From the NCBI RefSeq assembly GCF_009870125.1, contig NC_046679.1, forward strand, positions 26,970,001 through 27,034,000: a DNA stretch of 64,000 bases. Reading direction: 5' to 3'. The position numbers were made by a program, and so were the translations under genes. Shown one piece after another: positions 1-10,474 of this stretch (position 1 is the stretch's first letter; the number at the start of each line of letters is the position of its first letter). Under the pieces are notes generated by a model, which saw only the letters and a list, made by a program, of their open reading frames with translations, made no database searches and was not told where the DNA came from. The DNA is from Drosophila pseudoobscura. Taxonomy: Eukaryota; Arthropoda; Insecta; Diptera; Drosophilidae.

Positions 1-1082
1 GAGTGTATGGCTGCCCCCGAGTCGCATCGCAAGGCGGGGAATAATCTGGGACGACGTATCGACTCGGCGAAGTAATACAAGGCCGCAAAATGATCGCAAA
101 CAAAGGCAAACTCCGCGGCCGTTGCATTCGGACAGTGCGGCTGCCCCAGGCCCCAGTTGACGAAGAAGGAGGCATGGCTCAGGAGATCGCTTGGATTGCC
201 CAGGAGCGTCAGATCCGTGTGAATGGACTCCACATACATGGCATCGTGGGGCGACAGTCGGTCTTCCGGTCCGAGACTCAGTTGCGTGAGACCAGCGGGA
301 TCCAAGGCGATTATGGCGCCCAGGAGCTGGGGGCGCAGGTGCTTCCCCGCCAGCCCGGAGATGTGGCTGCCGGCACTGTGGCCCACCAGGTAGATCTGCT
401 CGTAGGGCACGCCTGTGCTGTCGTGCAGAAAGCGCAGCATTTTGGCCACATTGGCGGCAATGGAAGACAGCTGCGTAGACACTCGCTGGTAGCTGATGTC
501 CATTGCCTGGCGACTCCAATCCAAGATGATTACATTGTAATTTCCTCGTGAAAGATAGGCATCCTTGATGGCGGCATTCGAGCAGGACTCACTGCGGCCC
601 GACCAGCCATGAATGGAAATTCTACAAATAAGAACTCGGGATCGTTAGAGGAGTGGGATGGCATCTATGGACGGAGAATCCCCTACCTCACTGGCCATTC
701 GGGATTGAAATGAGATTTCCTGAGCATTCCCAGATCTCCTGCTCGCAGGAATTGTCTCTTTTGGGGATTCAGTGGAGTGTAGAGATCATAATGGAGCAAG
801 TGGCTCTGCGACAGGCGAGCCCGTGCCCCGATGAGCAGCCCCACCTCTGTTTTGAACATTGCCTCGAAGACTTCTGTGATGGTTAACGCACATTTTCCTG
901 GCTCATAGGCAAACAACCGCTGGGGGCCACGGGCACTGGTCACTGGAAAGGAAACAGAATGAACACGGGTGGAATCACATGGCACTCGGAGATCGAACAT
1001 AAAGATCACACTCAGATCAACACTCACTTCCCAGTGGGCCACACAGCAACACAGCAGCTAATAGGAGTATTCGGCTTCGCAT
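1..1082 (-). CDS. Pancreatic-lipase-family secreted lipase, 3' part cut off by the window edge
   Basis: Exons read on the minus strand are 1082-1028, 942-687 and 621 to beyond base 1, and all joins keep frame. The protein starts MRSRILLLAAVLLCG, a clear signal peptide, so it is secreted. The alpha/beta-hydrolase core has IHGWSG (oxyanion-hole region), the nucleophile elbow GHSAG with Ser about 186, LDPAGL with Asp about 211, and CDHF with His about 281, so the Ser-Asp-His triad is complete. Family knowledge: these enzymes hydrolyse lipid esters (tri- or phospholipids) in the gut or haemolymph, and the insect yolk proteins derive from the same fold but lack the active serine. The exact substrate cannot be told. 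The donor of exon 2 was placed at AG|GTAGGG rather than the nearer GTGAGG because only that choice keeps IHGWSG in frame. It lies antisense to the flanking myosin gene and may be nested in one of its introns. Confidence 0.9.
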
Positions 1083-1491
1083 CTTACGATTGGATTACGA
1101 TTACGATCGTAAAATTGCCACACACAATATAAAATAAAACCAGATGTCAACGCCAGCCACAATTAAAACCCACTTAAACTTAGGGTTTAAGGCTGTTGTT
1201 TTTTCGAACTAAATTGTATCACACACGCTGCCCGCCGCTCACTAAAAGAACCTGCGAATATTTTCGGATTTCTGAGCGGAGCAGAGACCTGAGCGGACAC
1301 CGTCCGAAGTGTTACAAGCTCTGAGCAAAAGTATGGCAAGATTCTAGATGGAGGCTTGGTTAAATAAAGTCTCTGACTCGCTGTCTCTCGGTCCGTTCTC
1401 GGCCCGCAGTTGCTTCTGACGAGACAAGGGCGACGCTGTCGAGCCGGCGGCCGGTCCCGGTCACTGTCATGATGAACGACTTGATGATGTT

Positions 1492-1542
1492 GCCCCAGCC
1501 CCAGCCCCAGCCCCAGCCACTGCCACTGCCACTGCCACTGCA
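1492..1542. repeat. Short tandem repeats (CCCCAG)n followed by (CCACTG)n
   Basis: Four CCCCAG-type hexamers are directly followed by four CCACTG-type hexamers. Antisense frames across it give runs of alternating Gly-Trp or Gln-Trp, which is why spurious frames appear here. It is an ordinary microsatellite. Confidence 0.85.
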
Positions 1543-3239
1543 ATTGTGGTAAGTGCACTCGTAAGTACAGGCAAACACTTGCCGACTCCCTGATCAATTG
1601 ATCGGTGCCGAAATGAGGCCTATATCCGAGAAGAGAACCTGAATATCCCATGCTAATTTAAGGCTTTCTCTTGGGCCTTTGTGTGTTGTTTAAGATATTC
1701 ATTTATTCATTGACTATTTTATTAATTTCCCCCAACGACACGCAAACGAGTGTATCTGTGGCCTGAGATACAGATACGCGCTCATCCATAATGTTTCGGA
1801 AGAGCTCTCTTATATAAGAGATTGTACGCCTAAGGCTTCATAGATATTGATTGGAAAATTGTTTGAAACGCAAGGAATTATGAAACTATAAAAAAATAAT
1901 TAAATAATTGCCTATAAAAATAAACAAACAACAGAGATTGTCAGAGATCAGACCGTTTTAGAGCTGTAATTGTTTATGAATCATATTTAATGTTTCACTT
2001 AAGAACTAATACCATCTATGATCTGTGATCCACGATCGTTTTACTCCAATTCCACATCCAATTAGGGGTTTTCGATAGATGACTAATTATATCTGCAAAC
2101 AGAAAGCCATGACGAGTCATTGATCTTTCAAAGAACGAAGATCATCTCCATGGATTGTCAGAGAGATACGAGGGGAGAGATATAGGGACATGTCGGGGCA
2201 TATTCTCAAATTGATTATAGGGTTCAGCAGCTGTTTTGCATACCATTTAGCATGTCTTTAGCTTTTGACTTGACACGATCTCTGGCCCTTCTGCCCCTAC
2301 CAATCTCTCTCTCTCTCCCTCTTTCTGGGGAAGAAGCCTCATAAATGAGTGCCCGTGCTGAGGCATTTTTTTTTGGATATACATATACATTTCGGACAGA
2401 TCGTTAAACCCCTCGTGTCGTGTCGTGTGTGTGTGAATTTCGCGCCGAGTTGTTACAAAGAAATGTTTATTGACAGGATTTAAATACGTCTTAAAGCAAA
2501 TACAATATAATGTAAGCTTATTGTTATCCCACATGAAACGAAACCTCATCTGCTCGCTACGGCATGTTTTTATTTGCCTTACAAATTCGCTGTTACTTTC
2601 AATCTAAGCGAGAAACTACCTTGGAATTCCGTTGAGTCCGCTCTCCACGGTACGAATATTGAAATTTTGTTGGTTGCATCCGCAGTTTCGTTTAATTGTT
2701 TCTGACAATCCCAAGAAGATATCCTTTCATTAAATTGCCATCCACCCTGCAATTATTGCATTAAATGGGAACTCCATTCGGCATCTTTCGATGCGTATCC
2801 GAGGCGAGCCTACCAGCCTACCAATCTACAGCTGTGCCCACATTTGGAGAAACACCACCCCAGACACAGAACTGGTTATTCATCAGCGGTAAAACATAAA
2901 TATTTTGTCTTCTGTAAGCATGACTGTTTATATCTGTTCATTCATTTAAAAAAAATAGTTTAATTAGAATGGATTTTGCATAATATATGGATGGATCGAA
3001 AATTAAGATCAATTCTCAATTTGTTGGGAAGCCTACTACTTCCCTATGCAAAATTCCAGTTTCTGTTTTAAAAAAGGCCTAAAACAGTTCATTCAAATTG
3101 GAAATGATCGTTGAGTGATCGAAGTGCGAATTCTTTCGAGTGTGTGAATGAATGTGCTAACAAAATGCATAATTAACAATTTGTTGAACCCAAGTCGAGA
3201 TTTGGTCGAGAACTTGCTTTGGAAACGTGACTGTTTCTC

Positions 3240-3715
3240 TGGATTAAATATCACACTTTCTAATTGAAAGATCACTTTTGTTTTTATAATCGTTTAGTTG
3301 GAGAATCACACTTCTGAAAGATAAACGTTTCCTTAAATAGATCATTCTTTATATTGGGAAAGTTATCTCTTTTGCAGGATGAAATATCTCTGAAAAGTAT
3401 CCCTCTTCTTCTCAGAAGTAACCATAGTCGTCCAAGAAATATTAAAAACTGGGAAAGAGCACTATTCTATAAGAATATTACGTTTTCATGGCTTTTCTCC
3501 TAAGAAAGATCACAAATCTTAATGGATTCCTTTCGTCCTTGTACTCTTCTCCCATGATTGATCGCTCTTCCCTTAGAAATAATCACTCCTTTCCAGCAAA
3601 AGATCCCAGTTCTCCTAGGAAACATTGATCTTACCCTCCGGGAACGATCACTTAAGAATAATCCCTATTTTCGCCTAAGAAACATTGATCTGTCCTCTTG
3701 AAAGATCCCTTTTCC
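3240..3715. repeat. Degenerate repeat field around GATC/GAAAGATC motifs
   Basis: Phrases such as GAAAGATCACT, AGAAACATTGATCT, GGAACGATCACTT and GAAAGATCCC recur roughly every 30-60 bases between pyrimidine-rich spacers. The units are too diverged to define a clean period by eye. No coding potential is visible. Confidence 0.4.
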
Positions 3716-6700
3716 TACCATATCCGATCCCCTGCTTCTAATCTGCTGTCCGCGAGTGTGTGCTGCAAAGATATCAGTTGCATGCAGCATCATCTCTGGG
3801 GTTCCGCTTGGCTGCACGTTGGGTGTTTTATTTCCTGTTCTCATCGACGTGCAACTGCAACTGTGAATCGAACTGTGCTTTTGCTTTTGCTGGTGCTGGT
3901 GCTGGTGCCGCTTCTGGTGGGTAGATGGATGGGATGGTCAGTGAAGTGATCGTAATAAAGCCACTTACTGACGTCACTTGTTGCAAGTCCAGTTTCCCCC
4001 TCGGTCCCCTCCTCCCTTCTGTGCCTCTGTGCGGCTGTGACTGTGGCTGTGTCTCTGTCTCTGCGATGACGACTTTCACGGTCAAGTTCATCCACGTCGT
4101 GCCACGCCACAGTCCATTGTTGCTCGTCTCTGTCTCTGTGGTATAGAATTCCCCCCAGATGTAATCTACGATCTCCGATGAGACTGGGAAGATGGGCAGC
4201 GGCTCAGTTGGTTTTTACGAATGGAAATCGCCTGACGACGAATCTCTCTCGACGAGATGTGGCTGTCGAACGAAAGCCCACAGCCGCCCGTGTGCCTCTC
4301 GAGCGGCAACGCGAGTGTCCCCCGATTGTCCAGTGATTACCTTTTGGGGATATTCATGGAGAGGATCCACCAGACACCGCCTGACTACACGATCTTTGGA
4401 CTCTTGGCCATAGTCTGTGCCACGGTCTGCCTGATTGCTCGCTCTGTTGTACGTACATGGGAAAGTGTCCAAAATCGGAATCCAAAACCAATTCCAAATA
4501 TCCCCGATTATGATTACGAACACATACAACTACACAACATCGAAGCAGAGACTTTCACCAAAAACAAAACAACAAAAAATGTATACAAAAATGACGTTGC
4601 AACCTGCATTCGCCATAGGCCTCGCGAGTCGCAAGTCGCACAGCCGCGCAGTCAGTGGCGAGTCCGAAGCCACAGAAAACCACATTTGACCAATGCACAT
4701 TAAAATTGTTTCCCCAAAGTGAAATTTCCAGCGTTCGCTTTCATTAGAAATGCTCGAGCAGACGCAGACGCAGACGCGGACGCAGAGAGGGAGTGCCTGC
4801 CCCTGCCCGTGTCGGTCGCGTACACGCCTGTCTGTCTGGTTTGCCCAACCTGGTTATATCTCGGGATTATATAATACGTTTTTGAGGTTTTGGGGCGGGT
4901 TCTGTCATCGCTCCATCAATAAAGAGATGCGGAGACAGACGGAGAGAGAGAGTGGACCAAAGGGAAATGCTTTTTAAATTGGCTTTGCAAAACAAAAGGC
5001 CCCTCCCCCCCCTCCAAAAAACACGAAAACTTCATTAACGCCTCTCTCGCTCCCTGTGTGCGTGTGTGTGTGTGGAAGGGGGCGCGTCTTTACCGAAAAA
5101 CCGAGGGCTTTAAGCATATGTAAACTAGTTTTTAATTATGAAACAATAACCAGGAAGCCAGATGCGTTTTCCGAATGACTTTCGTGGCCGCACAGCAGGG
5201 CTCTGTAATCGCCACTGACGTTTGCACTGGAATTACATCAATTCCCCCATTGACATTCTTATGGGTGATGGGCAGTCAAGGATAATTATGGGTTTTTTTT
5301 TTTGAGGATTTCCTGATCCTGAACAGAAGGGATAACTTATCGGATAATCCCCTTGTTGATGGCGCAATTCCAGCAGATGATTTCTGTGGGAAATATGGAT
5401 TTTAAAGGCTGCCAAAAAACCCCTGCAGGTTATATGATATACATATGCATGCCTGAAAATCTCTCTCTGGATATGGTACTCTGCTCTTTCTATTGGATCT
5501 ATGGAGTGGAAGTGGTTCTTAGTGCTGGTCCTACCTCAACAATGTCGATCTTTCATCTTTCTCATCAACAGCCCATTTCTAATGTAAGATCAGGTGGTCT
5601 CCATAAATACTTCTTAATGTCACGCGTCTTGCAGCAGTACCCCTCGGTTGTAAGGAATTGGACTGCATTTCTTCTGCTTGGCTTGGGATGTGCTGTCAAA
5701 GTACAGTTCCCAATTGGGTTTAGTAGAACCCGCTCTGCGGTTAATGACCTTTCAACTGCAGTGGATGTCACTCTCCAGACTGCGACTCTTGTCATTCCTC
5801 TATGATTGCCACACTCGTTGTTTGTTTGACACTTTTCCAGTGCCATTGCATTGCCATTGCGTATACGAGTAGGTCTGTTTTCTTTTAAATCTTTTGTGTG
5901 CCGTTTGTCCAAGTCCAATTGCTGGCAATGAAAAGGCACAAAAGTGGAAGCACAAATAAGTAGCCGCAGGGCCCTCAGAGCCCCAGAGCCCCCCATTCCG
6001 CATGGCCTCACTTGTTTCACTTTTCTTTGAACGCCTCAGAGGTGATGATGATGATGGAATGATGATAATAATAATAATGATGATGATGGTAAATGCTAAT
6101 TATGCTCTCTGGGGGGCACAAAGCATAAATCGGGCATGTGTTCGTCCGTTCGTTCGGTGACCAATTGTTGGCTGTGGCAATTAGCATCATCGAACACGTT
6201 GCCAGGTGTTGGTCCGTTGGTCCATTGGTCTTTCGGTTGCATTCACCTCTGTACTGCCCGGGCCCCATGCCCCATGCCCCATGCCCCTTCTCCTTCTCTA
6301 CCACCACCAATTACGGTGGCAACCTCAACCTCAGAGAGTACCCCCCTACCCAGCAGTGTCCACTGCTTGATAAGCCACTTTCGAATGCATGGCTCGAGCT
6401 CTGTCGCGGGCTCTGGGTCTGCGGCTGGGGGCCTCTGACTCGAGCTCTTTGGCCAAAACAAATTCAGTTGCGTCGCCGAGCTCAAAGAGAAAACAACGCC
6501 AGAAAGCCACGCCACGCCACACGAATACCGATATACCGAGATACGAGAGTTACGCGCCAGGTTCCGCTCGCCATCTTTTGAGCCGTGAAAGTGGAAGGAA
6601 AACTGCAATTTATTGCACACAAATTATATGCACTTTTACTTGCTTGTCGTCCGTACGCTGATCGCTGATCACTGATCGCTGATCGCTGGCTTTACATCAT

Positions 6701-6728
6701 CTTGAAGCACGGCACGGCCCGATCCTCG

Positions 6729-8504
6729 ATGTACAAGCACACGGTCAAGTCAAGGTTGGCCCAGGCCCGGAGTCAGCCGCCGCCAGCTTCTGGCACGGCA
6801 GCGACAACGACGCCCACATCCCCGAAACATGGACTGGGGGCAGGCAAGAAGTTCTTCTCACACATTCGCCACAAAATCGAGGATAACCTGAGCCCCAAAC
6901 TGGGCGGAAAGCTGTACTACAAAGGCAGCAAGCACACGAGATCGATGAGTGCCCTCAGCCTGCAGGTGGATGGTGGCTGCATCGGTGGCAAGTATACCCC
7001 GAAAGCAGTGGGCCCACCTGTGGCCACTCCCCTGAAGATGATGGAGCAGGTGCCGCCACAGATGAGCAGCAGCATCTGCAGCTATGTGGACAGCGACGAG
7101 GAGAGTCACCTAAGCCTGAGCCTCAGTCTGACGCAGCAGTCGCTGGAAGATGAGATCTTTGCGGAGCTGGAGAAGGTGGCCCACGACGAGAGTAAGCTGA
7201 ACGAAGTGCTGCAGAGCTTTGACCAGATCCTCAGCGAATATCCACCAGTGGAGTCGATCAGAGAGATGCGGCCTACGGAGGAGGTGCCGCTGCCTGCCCC
7301 GCCAGCAGAGTTCTGCGATCGCCAGATGCTGCTCTCGAAATCCCACAGCAGCCTCAGTATGGGCCGGGCCAAGCGGCAGATCTACCAGTCGCCAGAACTG
7401 GCCAATTCCATGCTCCTAAGGAGATCCGATTCCACGTCCAACGCAAACTCCAGATACAATTCGTTGAGTGAACTGAATGGCAGCCGGATACCCGTTTCGA
7501 AGCACTCGAGCTTGAGGAAGAGAAGCGAGAGCTTCTGCCTGGATCAGCCGCTGAATCACAGGAGCAGCAAGCAACGCACGCGATCGATGCTTACTTTGAA
7601 CAGTGGAATCACTGGTAGATCTTCAATTCCAGCCAGAAACACAGCTCCAGCGACAGCCAGAGCCACCGCTGCAGTTCCAGTGAAAGCCAAAGCCTCCTCC
7701 GCTGCAGCGCCACTCCCACCTAAGCGAGCCAACTCCACGCTGGAGCGGCGACAGGTGCACAGCAGGCCACCGGGTCCCAGGAGAGCCAACTCCACGCTGA
7801 GAGCCACGACTGCGCACAGCGATGAGCTGCTGGTCAAGTGCCTGGCCAAGGGCCATGAGATCCTCCGCCAAGTGGAGAACATCAGCAGTGCCAAGCCGAA
7901 GCGAAGCAGCAGTCGGGGGGTGAGCAAGGAGCACTCGCAGCTGGCGAGGAACAAGAAGAGGCACCAGCAGAAGCTGCAGTACGCGAACGAGGAGAAGATG
8001 GGCAAGCCAAAGCTCGAGTCCTGCAAGATTATACCCCCGAAGCTGGGGGAGACATCGGATAAGAATCAGGACCTGCTGGTCAAGGTAGTGCAGGAGGTAA
8101 AAACCAAGCCAAAAGCAAAGGCAAAGGCAAAGGACTCTCTGCCGCTCAAGAAGCCCCTCAAGCAGGATGAGGAGAGACAGCAGGAACCCTCCTCCGATTC
8201 GGATGATTCGGGACACATCAGCAACACGGTGCTCTCGACCTCCACTTCCACCTGTAATTCCACCGGCAGCCTCTGCGAATCGGAGGGCGATGAAGCCGAA
8301 GAACCATCGGCAGTGAAAAAGTCCAACAAAATCGCAGAACTCCTGCAAAAGTTCGAGGCAGTGGCAGCAGCGGCGGCAGCTGTTAAATCGAATGCTGCTC
8401 ATGCCTCTGCCCCTTCCATGATTGCCACCAAGGTGGTGGCACAGGTGCAGGCGGTGCGGTGCATCCAAACGCAGGTGGAGATCTATCCCACCTACACGAA
8501 AGAG
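6729..8504 (+). CDS. Mhcl: Candidate alternative first coding exon of the Mhcl-type myosin (592-residue disordered N-terminus)
   Basis: A single long open frame starts at the ATG at 6729 (MYKHTVKSRLAQ...). It reaches a good donor, GAAAGAG|GTAACT, after 8504 in phase 0. The next acceptor, before 10475, is also phase 0, so it joins in frame to the lever-arm exon. Past the donor the frame stops after six codons (at 8525), so an unspliced 598-residue product is the alternative reading. The protein is basic and Ser-rich with no folded domain that I recognise. It repeats RANSTL twice (ANSTLERR, RRANSTLR), has several basophilic-kinase-like RxxS sites (RKRSES, LRRSDS, TRSMS), a KAKAKAK run, an acidic SDSDDS patch and a C-terminal helical stretch (KIAELLQKFEAV). 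Family knowledge: myosin XVIII N-termini are isoform-specific and non-motor. The splice to the tail is inferred. A separate intronless gene is the alternative. Confidence 0.7.
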
Positions 8505-8525
8505 GTAACTATGCGGCTGCACTGA

Positions 8526-10474
8526 CTGCCACCCGGTACGAGTACCCAGCATATCCCAGCTGTGCATCCAAGCCTCCACCAGATCCCATCTTAACTCTCA
8601 GATGTATCTACTTATCTATTGTGCTTTGCCTCATCTAACTTTATCTTTTATATCTAACGTTTTTGCTGTTAATGGAATAAATATTTACTGTAAAAAAAAC
8701 CATTTGCTATTTTTGGGCTTATATTTTCCCTTTTCCCCAACGGTCTTTAAAATTTCCTTGGCTTTAATTTATCTACCCTTAATTTTGTACCTTTATCTTC
8801 CTTTACTTTACTTACACTTGCTTTCATCGGTTCTGTTCTTTTGGCTTTATATCAAGTCCTACTTTGAATTGTTTATATCTGGTTATTTGGAAGATTTCTT
8901 TCTTTAAGGTATAAACACCTGCTGTTCTCCCGCTTGCGTTGCTTGTAGAAACCAATCGATAAGTTATCGACTGGAATATTTCCTATGTTTAATATACAAA
9001 TATGATTTTATGTCTCTCTTAATCTTATAGCTACTCGAAAATCTGATAAATACTGTCTCCCGAATGTACTTCTGTTAATTGAATCTCTTATCGATAAATA
9101 CTGAATATCGAAAGTATGAATATCGAAATACCTGCCTAAATTCATATATAAAATGGTGGATTTAGTTGCTTTTTATCAATATCGAAATGGGGATCGATAA
9201 TTACCGATAAATATCGATATACTGCATACCTTTTCATACAAGAACGAAACATATTTCCTCAACTTTCTACAAATTCGTATCCTATGCGCTGTCAAACTTT
9301 GATTAGAGTTTATGGATCGTTGAAATGTGATACATTGTGGCTAGATTTTACGACCAAACGACAGACACCACGCCAAACCCTGTATCCAGCCCGACGATGG
9401 TATCCCCGACAACCGTGCCGCACCACCATACGATCCGATCCGTTGTGATGTGATAGCAGCGCAGCCCAGCACACTCCAAAGACCATTTAGTTTGCCATTT
9501 CACATTGGTTTACTTTCATTTTTGTCTACGTGCGGGGCATAATTAAAGTCTCTACGCGACGGCGAGAGAGGGAGAGCAAAACACTCATAGTTTCTCGACT
9601 AAAGTCGCAAATTTGGGGGACAGACAAATGCCGACAGAAAAGAGACAGCCACAGACAGTGGGGCCACACCTCGAAGGTGCGTCGCGCCGCGTCGCCAGTC
9701 GCTAATTTGTATGGGAACCTGGTAGCTGGTGCTATGGTAGCTGAACCCCGTACGAGCGAGCACTATGCTATTGTATCTGGCCCATAAGCATTTGCATTTG
9801 CAACCTGCATGAACCCCTACCATTAGCAGGGCTCTGGCTTCCCATTGTACGAGTATCGCTGTGCTGTTTCTCTTTTTTTCTTAATGGCAATATCTTGCTT
9901 ACAATTTCATTTTTATTTGCCCTCTTCTCACTTTCACACCTGTCAAGACGAGAGCTCTGGCATCTCTATCTGTTTTCTGCTTTTGCCACAGGTGTTCAAA
10001 TTGCCATGGCTCTTACCCCGCGATAACCTCTGGATCTCATCCCATCCCGAACATCTGCCTCTGCGCCTTCATTAGCATTGTCTGTGGATAGGGGGCCAAA
10101 GTCAGGGCCACCCTGACCTTCACTTCCTTGAATTTAATTTGATTTTCTTTATTTTGGTTTCCATTTTGCGTCTGTGCTCCAAATGATGTTGCACGTGCAG
10201 ACTGGATTACAGATGGGGTCTTATAAGATATATCTATGCAGAGGGGATTTTGAGCATTTTGAAAGGGGTTTTACTTATGGATTTATTTCTTACATGTTTT
10301 TACGAGTGTTCCATCAGGCTTTGCAATGTATATCTTTCTTCAGATTGAAGCAGGTGCTCATAAAATACGATTCCTGACTTTTCTATAGAACACACATGAT
10401 TTAAGCCCTTAAAATTGTACCAATTCCCATTTAATTTTCCAATATTAATAGTCGAAACCTTCACTTTATTTCAG
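8526..10474. other. Non-coding intron/flank with a DRE-like cluster
   Basis: No supported gene. The left half is T-rich. 8950-9230 carries repeated ATCGAT motifs (listed separately). The remainder is anonymous intron-like DNA up to the pyrimidine-rich acceptor before 10475. Confidence 0.55.
8955..9222. promoter_or_regulatory. Cluster of ATCGATA / TATCGAAA motifs, two perfect DRE octamers
   Basis: TATCGATA occurs exactly at 9089-9096 and 9212-9219. Related forms (AATCGATA, GATCGATA, ATATCGAAA, CCGATAAAT) occur at about 8957, 9109, 9121, 9178, 9193 and 9203. TATCGATA is the DRE bound by DREF/BEAF-32 in Drosophila, used at housekeeping promoters and domain boundaries. Clustering within about 270 bp suggests a promoter or insulator within the myosin locus. 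Binding itself is inference. Confidence 0.45.

Larger units (their letters stand above)
1083..6728. other. Non-coding stretch between lipase and first Mhcl-type exon
   Basis: No open frame here has an ATG, splice signals and gene-like codon use together. The sequence is AT-rich with many simple tracts: CAGCCC/CAGTGC repeats near 1495-1541, a degenerate GATC-containing repeat field at about 3240-3715, GT/CT tracts near 5060, an ATG/ATA run at 6040-6090 and GCCCCAT copies at 6263-6290. It probably represents the lipase 5' flank together with intron or promoter sequence of the downstream myosin gene. The base run just before 6729 holds four near-copies of the octamer CTGATCGC/CTGATCAC. Confidence 0.6.

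Noticed and set aside
7623-8579. Long minus-strand open frame (318 codons) opposite the first Mhcl exon
   Set aside because: Leu/Arg/His-rich composition is what the complement of GC-rich Ser/Lys/Glu codons gives; no start context, splice signals or domain.
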